57,025 bases of DNA, taken from positions 1 to 57,025 of the forward strand of contig JACKKO010000005.1 of NCBI GenBank assembly GCA_024236395.1, written 5' to 3'. A program made the translations under genes and the position numbers. Below the pieces are notes generated by a model that was given only the letters and a program-made list of their open reading frames with translations, ran no database searches and had not been told where the DNA came from. This document shows, piece after piece, positions 50,503 to 57,025 of the stretch. Each line of letters begins with the position of its first letter. Position 1 is the first letter of the stretch. This DNA is from Hyphomicrobiales bacterium (GTDB lineage Bacteria > Pseudomonadota > Alphaproteobacteria > Rickettsiales > JACKKO01).

Positions 50503-51411
50503 ATGCCTGTTGTTTACCTTCTGCATGAAAACCCGGAGTGGATTGCCCCCATTACCGCCGCCCTTGATGAGATCGGCACCCCGTATCAGGAATGGTCACT
50601 TGCCGATGGTGGCTTTGACCTTGGCGCGACACCTCCTGCCGGGATGTATTTTTGTAAGCTGAGCGCTTCTGCACATTCACGGGGACATCCGCATGCAGTG
50701 GATTTCAGCCGGGCACTGCTGCGCTGGCTGGAACGGCACCAGCGCAAGGTGATTAACGGACTGGGCGCACTGGAACTGGAAGCCAGTAAAGCCGCACAAT
50801 ATACCGCACTTCAGGCCGCCGGTATTCGTATCCCACGCACCCGCATTGCCTGTGGTCAGCAGGCGGTGCTTTCCCATGCAACAGAAATGGGCTTCCCGCT
50901 GATTGTGAAACATAACCGTGGCGGCAAAGGGCTGGGAGTACAGCTTTTTCAGCAAGAACACGCATTGCGCACGACCTTACAGACAACGGATTTTGGACAA
51001 CCCGTTGATGGGCTACTCATTCTGCAGGAATATATTGCTGCCCCGGAATCCTGTATTCACCGGCTGGAATATATTGGCGGTACACTGTTTTATGCAGTAC
51101 GGGTGGATACCTCTTCCGGGTTCGAGCTTTGCCCGGCGGAAGCCTGTGCCCTTCCCGGTCAGCGGGCTATGTTTGAGATTATTCCGGATTTCCAGCATCC
51201 TGTTATTGCTGTGCATGAGGCGTTACTGAAGGCACATGGCGTTTCTGTGGCAGGCATTGAGATTATTCAGGATAATAACGGTAATACTTATACGTATGAC
51301 ATCAATATCAATACAAACTATAACCCTGCGGCAGAGGAAATCGCCGGGCGTTTTGGCGCAAAGCAATTGGCAGCGTTTTTAACTGCCCAGCTACGGGCTA
51401 TTCCTGACTAA
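50503..51411 (+). CDS. ATP-grasp protein, RimK-like
   Basis: ATP-dependent carboxylate-amine ligase family of glutamate ligase/RimK type, 302 residues from the ATG at 50503 (the TTG upstream lies inside the preceding gene). Pre-grasp part VVYLLHENPEWIAPITAALDEI; ATP-grasp segments GLGALELEASKAAQYTALQAAGI, GFPLIVKHNRGGKGLGVQLF (glycine-rich loop) and QDNNGNTYTYDININTNYNPAAEEIAG (metal-binding Asp/Asn at the end). Substrate unknown. Four bases after the M23 gene; its last 14 bases overlap the end of prmC. Confidence 0.88.
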   Translation: MPVVYLLHENPEWIAPITAALDEIGTPYQEWSLADGGFDLGATPPAGMYFCKLSASAHSRGHPHAVDFSRALLRWLERHQRKVINGLGALELEASKAAQYTALQAAGIRIPRTRIACGQQAVLSHATEMGFPLIVKHNRGGKGLGVQLFQQEHALRTTLQTTDFGQPVDGLLILQEYIAAPESCIHRLEYIGGTLFYAVRVDTSSGFELCPAEACALPGQRAMFEIIPDFQHPVIAVHEALLKAHGVSVAGIEIIQDNNGNTYTYDININTNYNPAAEEIAGRFGAKQLAAFLTAQLRAIPD

Positions 51412-52249
51412 ACACCACACAGCGATCGAACCCGGCCAGGTCTTTAGCCGTTTCGTGATAATGCAGTCCACATGCCTCACCGATGTTGTGGACGGCATCG
51501 GCCTGCGTTGAGCCGATCTCCACTACGCACAACCCACCTTTTTCCAGACGTTGTTGAATCTGCGGCAGGATCACGCGATAAGGATCCAACCCATCTTCAC
51601 CACCATGCAATGCCGCTTCCGGTTCATACTCCCGGACATCCGGTTGCAGGCTCTCCATCTCCTCCGTGCTAATGTAGGGCGGGTTGGAAACGATGAGATC
51701 AAATATCCCATCATTCCCCAGCGCATCGCACCAATGGCTCTCCAGCCAACGCACACGAGTACGAAAACCGAGGCGCTCTCCATTTTCACAGGCAACGGCC
51801 AATGCGGCGGCGCTGCGATCCAACCCTACCCCGTTTGCTTCTGGGTATTCCTTCAGAAGTGCCAGTAGCAGGCACCCGCTCCCTGTACCAATATCCAGTA
51901 TACGTTTGATCCCTTGCCGATCCGGCCGATGGCGGCACACGGCTTCGACCAGCATTTCACTATCCGGACGGGGAATCAGCACGTCCGGGGTAACCGTCAA
52001 CGCCATCCCCCAGAATTCACGATATCCCAGGATATACGCCATTGGCTCCCGTGCCAGGCGTCTGAGGAGTAACGCTCGAATTGCATCATGCTCTGAGGGG
52101 ATGAGCACCCGTTCCGCCTCACGGAGTACACCTTCCTGTGTAAGACCAAACGCGTGACCAATCAGTAAGCGCGCATCCAGCGCCGCTGTTGTGATGTCCT
52201 TTGCCTGCAATTCCTTTATGATTTGGCGCTGCAACGCCTGTAAACGCAT
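51398..52249 (-). CDS. prmC: Release factor glutamine methyltransferase
   Basis: Methylates the Gln of the GGQ motif of RF1/RF2. From the ATG at 52249 (one base after the prfA stop) the protein has 283 residues. N-terminal helical domain, SAM site ILDIGTGSGCLLLAL, and the substrate motif VSNPPYIS followed by DVREYEPEAALHGGEDGL. Immediately follows its substrate gene prfA, the classical arrangement. Confidence 0.95.
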   Translation of the reverse strand: MRLQALQRQIIKELQAKDITTAALDARLLIGHAFGLTQEGVLREAERVLIPSEHDAIRALLLRRLAREPMAYILGYREFWGMALTVTPDVLIPRPDSEMLVEAVCRHRPDRQGIKRILDIGTGSGCLLLALLKEYPEANGVGLDRSAAALAVACENGERLGFRTRVRWLESHWCDALGNDGIFDLIVSNPPYISTEEMESLQPDVREYEPEAALHGGEDGLDPYRVILPQIQQRLEKGGLCVVEIGSTQADAVHNIGEACGLHYHETAKDLAGFDRCVVFSQE

Positions 52250-52250
52250 G

Positions 52251-53321
52251 CTAGGCCTCAGCCAGCTTTTGTGCCTGATCTTCTGCAATCAGCGCTTCAA
52301 TCACTTCGTCCAGATCACCCTCCCGCGTGATCTCATCAATGCGGTATAGCGTCAGATTAATACGATGATCCGTCACCCGGCCTTGTGGGAAGTTATAGGT
52401 ACGGATACGTTCTGAACGATCGCCGGAACCCACTTGCCCTTTGCGGGAGGCAGCCCGTTCTGCTTCGGCTTTCTGGCGCTCCACCTCATAGAGGCGCGCC
52501 CGTAGAATCTTCAGGGCTTTGGCCTTATTCTTATGCTGCGATTTTTCATCCTGCTGCTGCACGACAATCCCGGTGGGGATATGCGTGATCCGCACCGCAC
52601 TATCGGTGGTATTCACCGATTGCCCACCCGGCCCACTGGAGCGGAAAATATCAATCCGCAGGTCCTTTTCCTCAATATGGACATCGACATCTTCGGCCTC
52701 TGGCAATACCGCCACCGTTGCGGCCGAGGTATGAATCCTCCCGCCGGATTCGGTTTCCGGCACACGCTGCACACGATGCACGCCGGATTCAAACTTCATC
52801 CGGGAAAACACGTTATTGCCACTGATCGTTGCCGCGGCTTCCTTATACCCGCCTATCCCGGTATCGGAAATATACAGCACCTCAAACCGCCAACCCCGCC
52901 GTTCGGCATAGCGCTGATACATGCGGAACAGCTCCGCGGCAAAGAGGGCCGCTTCTTCTCCGCCCGTACCGGCACGTACTTCCAGAATGGCGTTCTTTTC
53001 ATCGGCCTTATCCTTGGGCAGAAGCATTACTTGTACTTCATGCATCAACTCGGGTATCTCACGTTTCAGCGTATCATACTCTTCTTCTGCCAGTGCTTTC
53101 ATTTCAGCATCGGTATCCGGCTCATCCATCAGTTCCTTGGCATCTTTCAGCGATTCCTCGGCATTCAGATATTCATGGATTTTCTCTACGATGGGGGTGA
53201 GATCGGCATATTCCTTGGAAAGAGCAGCAAATTCGCTACCCAGCGCCGAAGGGTCTGCCAGTTTTTCCCCCAGCGCGGCATGCTTAGCGATCAGCTTATC
53301 CAGTTTTTCCTCAAAGCTCAT
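52251..53321 (-). CDS. prfA: Peptide chain release factor 1
   Basis: Releases nascent chains at UAA/UAG. The ATG at 53321 has AAGG six bases upstream and gives 356 residues, the family length; an upstream extension inside hisS is unlikely. Motifs are the RF1 codon-recognition block VPETESGGRIHTSAATV (187-203, PxT form PET) and the universal SSGPGGQSVNTTDSAVR (GGQ at 232-234), ending in the RNA-binding part RIRTYNFPQGRVTDHRINLTLYR. Start overlaps the hisS end by 11 bases. Confidence 0.97.
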   Translation of the reverse strand: MSFEEKLDKLIAKHAALGEKLADPSALGSEFAALSKEYADLTPIVEKIHEYLNAEESLKDAKELMDEPDTDAEMKALAEEEYDTLKREIPELMHEVQVMLLPKDKADEKNAILEVRAGTGGEEAALFAAELFRMYQRYAERRGWRFEVLYISDTGIGGYKEAAATISGNNVFSRMKFESGVHRVQRVPETESGGRIHTSAATVAVLPEAEDVDVHIEEKDLRIDIFRSSGPGGQSVNTTDSAVRITHIPTGIVVQQQDEKSQHKNKAKALKILRARLYEVERQKAEAERAASRKGQVGSGDRSERIRTYNFPQGRVTDHRINLTLYRIDEITREGDLDEVIEALIAEDQAQKLAEA

Positions 53322-54555
53322 TCTGTACCTTTTCAATTGCGATTTCGTTTTGCTCACCGGATTTTAGATTCTTTAACTGCACCACACCACGGGCCAACTC
53401 ATCTGAACCTAAGATAGCAGCATGCGTTGCCTGCACCTTATCGGCTTTCTTTAATTGCTTACCCAGATTATTCCCAGCGATTACTTCCGTACGCACCCCT
53501 TCTCCGCGCAGGCGATGCGCCAACTTCAGGGCGTCGTGCACCATTTCCGGCTGCATGGGCAATATCGCCAGCTTGCTGCGCGTATCTTCCGGGCAACTCG
53601 CCAACAGCGCCAGACGCTCCACCCCTGCAGCAAAACCAATGGCCGGGGTATCCGGCCCACCGAGCTGTGCCATCAGCCCGTCATAACGTCCACCCGCCAG
53701 CACCGTATTCTGTGAACCCATTTCCTCGGATTCCACCACGAACTCGAACACCGTATGGGAATAATAATCCAGCCCGCGTACAATGGCCGGGTTCAGTTGA
53801 TAGGCAATCCCCAGCGCGGAAAGCCCTTCCGTGACCTGCTGCAGAAAGTCCTGAGCCGCCGGTGTGTAATATTCTGCAATGGAGGGTGCTTCTTTAAGAA
53901 TGTCCCGATCTCCAGCATCTTTGGAATCCAGAATACGAAGCGGGTTTTTCTCCAGCCGCACCTTGCTATCCTCAGAAAGCCTAGCCTCAAATCCTTTGAG
54001 GTAAGAAACTAATGCCTCACGGTAATCCTGCCGGCTTTGGTTATCACCCAATGAATTGAGCGCCAGTGTGACGCCTTCGGTGATTCCCAGCTCTCGCAAA
54101 AGATCATTCGCGAGGGCAATTATCTCCACATCCGCCAGCGGTGAGGCTTCGCCCAGCCACTCCGCATTGACCTGATGGAATTGCCGCTGCCGCCCTTTCT
54201 GTGGGCGTTCATAACGGAACAACGGCCCATAGGAGAATGCCTTAATGGGCAAATGCTGCTGCAGACCATTGGAAATATAGGCGCGCGCAATCCCTGCCGT
54301 AAATTCCGGACGCAGAGTAATCCCCTCTCCGCCCCGGTCTTCAAAGCTATACATCTCTTTATTGACCACATCAGAGGTGTCTCCCAGTGTGCGCTTGAAG
54401 ACCTCGGTAAATTCAAAGATCGGTGTACTAAACGGTGCAAAACCGTAACGCTCTGCAATCTTCCACGCTTTGGCGATGATATATTCATGGCGCATGGCAT
54501 CTTCAAAATAGAGGTCCTTCGTGCCACGCACGGGCTGTAGCTTTGGCTTATTCAT
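53311..54555 (-). CDS. hisS: Histidyl-tRNA synthetase
   Basis: Class II synthetase, 414 residues. Motif 1 region, motif 2 RPEFTAGIARAYISNG with YGPLFRYERPQKGRQRQFHQVNAEWLG, the histidine-specific block VRGLDYYSHTVFEF, and motif 3 GFAAGVERLALLA, followed by the anticodon-binding alpha/beta domain. The ATG overlaps the ispG stop by one base (TGATG), so ispG and hisS are coupled. The matching tRNA-His is at 38999. Confidence 0.96.
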   Translation of the reverse strand: MNKPKLQPVRGTKDLYFEDAMRHEYIIAKAWKIAERYGFAPFSTPIFEFTEVFKRTLGDTSDVVNKEMYSFEDRGGEGITLRPEFTAGIARAYISNGLQQHLPIKAFSYGPLFRYERPQKGRQRQFHQVNAEWLGEASPLADVEIIALANDLLRELGITEGVTLALNSLGDNQSRQDYREALVSYLKGFEARLSEDSKVRLEKNPLRILDSKDAGDRDILKEAPSIAEYYTPAAQDFLQQVTEGLSALGIAYQLNPAIVRGLDYYSHTVFEFVVESEEMGSQNTVLAGGRYDGLMAQLGGPDTPAIGFAAGVERLALLASCPEDTRSKLAILPMQPEMVHDALKLAHRLRGEGVRTEVIAGNNLGKQLKKADKVQATHAAILGSDELARGVVQLKNLKSGEQNEIAIEKVQNEL

Positions 54556-55775
54556 CAGGCGGCCTTCCGTTGGTATGTCTGCGTAATATAGGATGCTACC
54601 ATATCCTGGAATTCTTCGGCAATGCGCTCCCCACGTAATGTGGCCACTTTCTTACCATCAATGAACACCGGAGCCACGGGATCTTCGCCCGTACCGGGCA
54701 GGCTGATGCCAATATTGGCGTGTTTACTCTCGCCGGGGCCATTTACAATGCACCCCATCACCGCTACTTTGAGATTTTCTACGCCACTATACTGACTTTT
54801 CCACACAGGCATTTGTGCCTTCAGATAATCCTGAATACGTTCCGCCAACTCCTGAAAAAACGTACTGGTGGTACGCCCGCAGCCCGGGCAGGCGGTAACT
54901 TCCGGCGCGAATGTACGTAAACCCAGCGCCTGCAATATCTCCTGGCAGGCCTGCACTTCCCGCGTGCGGCTTTCGCCGGGGCGCGGGGTGAGTGAGGCAC
55001 GGATAGTATCACCAATGCCTTCTTCCAGCAGGATGCTCAGGGCTGCTGCCGTTGCCACCAGCCCTTTATCGCCCATCCCGGCCTCGGTAAGGCCCAGATG
55101 CAATGCGTACGAAGAACGCTCTGCCAGTGTACGGTAGACTTTCACCAAGTCCGGCACCCGGCTGACCTTGCACGAAATCACGATCTTATTCGCAGGCAAT
55201 CCAATCGCTTCCGCCTGCTGTGCACTCAGGAGCGCGGATTGCACAATCGCTTCACGCAGCACGGCATCGGCCTCCCATGGCTCCGCGCGGTTGGCATTCT
55301 CATCCATCAGTTTGCTAGCAAGCGCCTGATCCAGGCTCCCCCAGTTCACCCCGATCCGTACCGGCTTATCATATTTCAGCGCGGCTTCAATCATTTGTTC
55401 AAACTGCGTATCACGCTTCTGCCCAAAGCCCACATTACCTGGGTTGATACGATACTTCGCCAAGGCACGGGCACATTCCGGGTAATCGTTTAACAGGCGA
55501 TGGCCATTATAGTGAAAATCCCCCACGATCGGCACATGATATCCCTGCTTTTGCAATTGCTCCACAATCGCCGGCACCGCTTTGGCAGAGGCTTCGTTAT
55601 TCACCGTAATCCGCACGATCTCTGAACCTGCCTCAGCGAGTTCCTGTATCTGCGCCACCGTTGATGTCATATCCGCCGTGTCGGTATTTGTCATGGACTG
55701 TACCACCACCGGCGCATCACCGCCCATAAGAACGCCGTCAATGGATACCGCATGTGTCTGATGTCTGTTACGCAT
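54555..55775 (-). CDS. ispG: 4-hydroxy-3-methylbut-2-enyl-diphosphate synthase (flavodoxin type)
   Basis: Iron-sulfur enzyme of the MEP isoprenoid pathway. The 406-residue protein starts NRHQTHAVSIDGVLMGGDAPVVVQSMTNTDTAD; the Fe-S ligands are C296 and C299 (ACPGCGRTT) and C342 with E349 (MGCIVNGPGES). HIGVNWGSL-type TIM-barrel blocks (RIGVNWGSLDQ) are present. Sits between the rodZ-like gene and hisS. Confidence 0.96.
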   Translation of the reverse strand: MRNRHQTHAVSIDGVLMGGDAPVVVQSMTNTDTADMTSTVAQIQELAEAGSEIVRITVNNEASAKAVPAIVEQLQKQGYHVPIVGDFHYNGHRLLNDYPECARALAKYRINPGNVGFGQKRDTQFEQMIEAALKYDKPVRIGVNWGSLDQALASKLMDENANRAEPWEADAVLREAIVQSALLSAQQAEAIGLPANKIVISCKVSRVPDLVKVYRTLAERSSYALHLGLTEAGMGDKGLVATAAALSILLEEGIGDTIRASLTPRPGESRTREVQACQEILQALGLRTFAPEVTACPGCGRTTSTFFQELAERIQDYLKAQMPVWKSQYSGVENLKVAVMGCIVNGPGESKHANIGISLPGTGEDPVAPVFIDGKKVATLRGERIAEEFQDMVASYITQTYQRKAA

Positions 55776-55843
55776 AATGCGTCAGGCCGCCTTTTGATGG
55801 ATTCAATAGTTTCAAAGGGTTATGCCTGATTCTGAGGCTAGAA

Positions 55844-56626
55844 TCAATCGCTAGTTTGTGCGGAGAGGACTTTTTCCGGTACAATCTGGAAGCCATTTTC
55901 GCCCTGTTCAAACACCGTGAGGTCCGGCACCAGCGTTTCACCCACATAGATTTCAAGTTTAGCCCCTTCGACCGGCTGAACTTCTACACCACTGGCGTTT
56001 TCAATGAGAATAGTTTCCCCTGCCTTAAGAATATGGCTAGTGGTTTCGCCATCTTCCGTTATGGCCACGGAGCTATCCTCCACCGCTACAATCACCAGCG
56101 AATAAATATCTTCCGCGCTAGTTACGGCCTGTTCATACGCGACAGACAGTGAATCGCGTGCTGGTCCCTGTTGCTGTTGCCAGATAATCCAGCCCAGCAG
56201 AACCAGCACGGCTACGGAAAGAGCACCCCAAACTACCCCCTTCTTCGGCACAGAGGCCTCTCGCTCTGGTATGGCGTGCTCCTTCTTGGCAGAAGAGTCA
56301 TTGTCTTGCTTCAGGCCAATAATTACTTCGTTGTATTGCTGAATAATATGATCGCCATCCGCACCAACATATCTAGCATACGAACGCAGGTATGCTTTAG
56401 TATATACCTCTCCTGGTAACTGCAAAAAATCGCCGCGATCGATCGCGTGAATGTACTGCACACGTATACGTGTTTCTTCCGATACATCATCGACAGATTT
56501 TTTGACTGCCTTACGGCACTCTTCTAAATAAGACCCTATGGAAGCTGTGTCTGATAAATCAGGTTTTCTACCAATTCTGACGGGTTCTTCAGACGGAATA
56601 GCAGATGGTTTTCTGACAGCACTCAT
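55844..56626 (-). CDS. RodZ-like HTH/DUF4115 membrane protein
   Basis: A 260-residue protein with a cytoplasmic helix-turn-helix domain (about 30-95: GSYLEECRKAVKKSVDDVSEETRIRVQYIHAIDRGDF), one TM helix (130-149), and a periplasmic DUF4115 domain (VIVAVEDSSVAITEDGETTSHILKAGETILIENASGVEV). This is the RodZ architecture; RodZ links MreB to the elongation machinery. It lies upstream of ispG, as rodZ does in many proteobacteria. 68 bases separate it from ispG. Confidence 0.85.
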   Translation of the reverse strand: MSAVRKPSAIPSEEPVRIGRKPDLSDTASIGSYLEECRKAVKKSVDDVSEETRIRVQYIHAIDRGDFLQLPGEVYTKAYLRSYARYVGADGDHIIQQYNEVIIGLKQDNDSSAKKEHAIPEREASVPKKGVVWGALSVAVLVLLGWIIWQQQQGPARDSLSVAYEQAVTSAEDIYSLVIVAVEDSSVAITEDGETTSHILKAGETILIENASGVEVQPVEGAKLEIYVGETLVPDLTVFEQGENGFQIVPEKVLSAQTSD

Positions 56627-56646
56627 ATAGCGAGCACTATATCGCT

Positions 56647-57025
56647 TCAGGCGATATTATCAACTACCATGTTATCATACGCCGGTACAATTCCATCCGG
56701 TAGTTCACGCTTCAGTGTTTCATAATCCAGCCCATGTCCCATATGGGTCAACACTGCTAATTGCGGTTTTACCTTTGCGATCCAGCTAAGAGTTAGCTCC
56801 AGATGGGCATGCGTATAAAAAGGTTCATAGCCCTGGCAATCAACAACCCACAGCTTCACCCCTTCCAGCGCCTTAAAAGCATCATCCGGAAGCGTTTTTA
56901 CATCGGTGGAATAAGCAAAATCACCAATACGATATCCCACACTATCAACCACGCCATGTTCCTGGCGAAAGGGCAGCACCTGCGTTTCTCCCACCCGGAA
57001 AGCTTCCCCCGCGATGATCGCATGT
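56647..57025 (-). CDS. Metallo-beta-lactamase-fold hydrolase (5' partial)
   Basis: C-terminal part (about 126 residues seen) of a PhnP-like MBL-fold hydrolase. The frame stays open to the window edge (HAIIAGEAFRVGETQVLPFRQEHGVVDSVGYRIG...), so the GTG at 56994 is not a real start. Typical C-terminal elements: FAYSTDVKTLPDDAFKAL, LWVVDCQ, HAHLELTLSWIAKVKPQLAVLTHMGHGLDYETL. The HxHxDH metal motif would be beyond the edge. Substrate unknown (cyclic phosphodiester or similar). It lies 20 bases upstream of the rodZ-like gene. Confidence 0.85.
   Translation of the reverse strand, partial: HAIIAGEAFRVGETQVLPFRQEHGVVDSVGYRIGDFAYSTDVKTLPDDAFKALEGVKLWVVDCQGYEPFYTHAHLELTLSWIAKVKPQLAVLTHMGHGLDYETLKRELPDGIVPAYDNMVVDNIA

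Overview
The window reads as a stretch of an alphaproteobacterial chromosome of moderate G+C content. The evidence is a mitochondrion-like cytochrome c oxidase cluster (coxB-coxA-ctaB-ctaG-coxC-DUF983-SURF1) running into thrC, the order ubiA/rsmE/gshA, and lineage-typical small proteins (DUF1467, a DUF6898-like protein, PhaR, an Mth938-domain protein after secD, and the FtsZ partner FzlA). I cannot place it to order. Several decayed genes beside intact neighbours suggest ongoing genome erosion, as in host-associated or slowly reducing lineages.

Layout. 1-5.1 kb: folate synthesis (folK partial, folP), tadA, outer-membrane lipid transport (mlaA-mlaC), metF and an AIM24 protein. 5.1-9.1 kb: a minus-strand DUF4956 / CotH-beta-helix / VTC-domain cluster whose CotH gene is broken by several indels. 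9.1-14.6 kb: a J-domain protein, a phosphohexomutase and a polyamine operon (ornithine decarboxylase, deoxyhypusine-synthase-like protein, agmatinase/arginase family) with a structured leader. 14.7-18.3 kb: an orphan acyltransferase-like protein, tRNA-Met, asd and two orphan small proteins in AT-rich DNA. 18.3-25.7 kb: trpS, a DUF2079 membrane protein, ubiA-phaR-DUF1467, rsmE, a frameshifted gshA and a monocistronic RTX protein with a strong terminator.

25.7-35 kb: tldD, then the cytochrome oxidase cluster with an extra four-helix membrane gene between coxA and ctaB and a 40-residue gene between ctaB and ctaG, then thrC. 35-39 kb: a receiver/anti-sigma-kinase fusion, rlmE, fzlA, ndk, an unknown protein and grxC. 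39-41.3 kb: tRNA-His followed by an accessory pair (GT61 glycosyltransferase; phage-like/LamG fusion). 41.3-47.2 kb: yajC-secD-Mth938-mfd without secF. 47.3-51.4 kb: a former four-gene operon (membrane protein, xthA, M23 peptidase, ATP-grasp) in which the first gene is frameshifted near its end and xthA has decayed but is still recognisable. 51.4-57 kb: rodZ-like, ispG, hisS, prfA, prmC in one tight operon, with a partial metallo-beta-lactamase-fold gene at the edge.

Most genes are housekeeping. The parts that stand out are the eroding DUF4956/CotH/VTC cluster, the xthA relic and the ATGA junctions around it, the polyamine operon with its leader, and several orphan accessory proteins. I found no CRISPR array, insertion sequence, rRNA or replication origin. 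No region longer than 300 bases lacks a gene, except the xthA relic.
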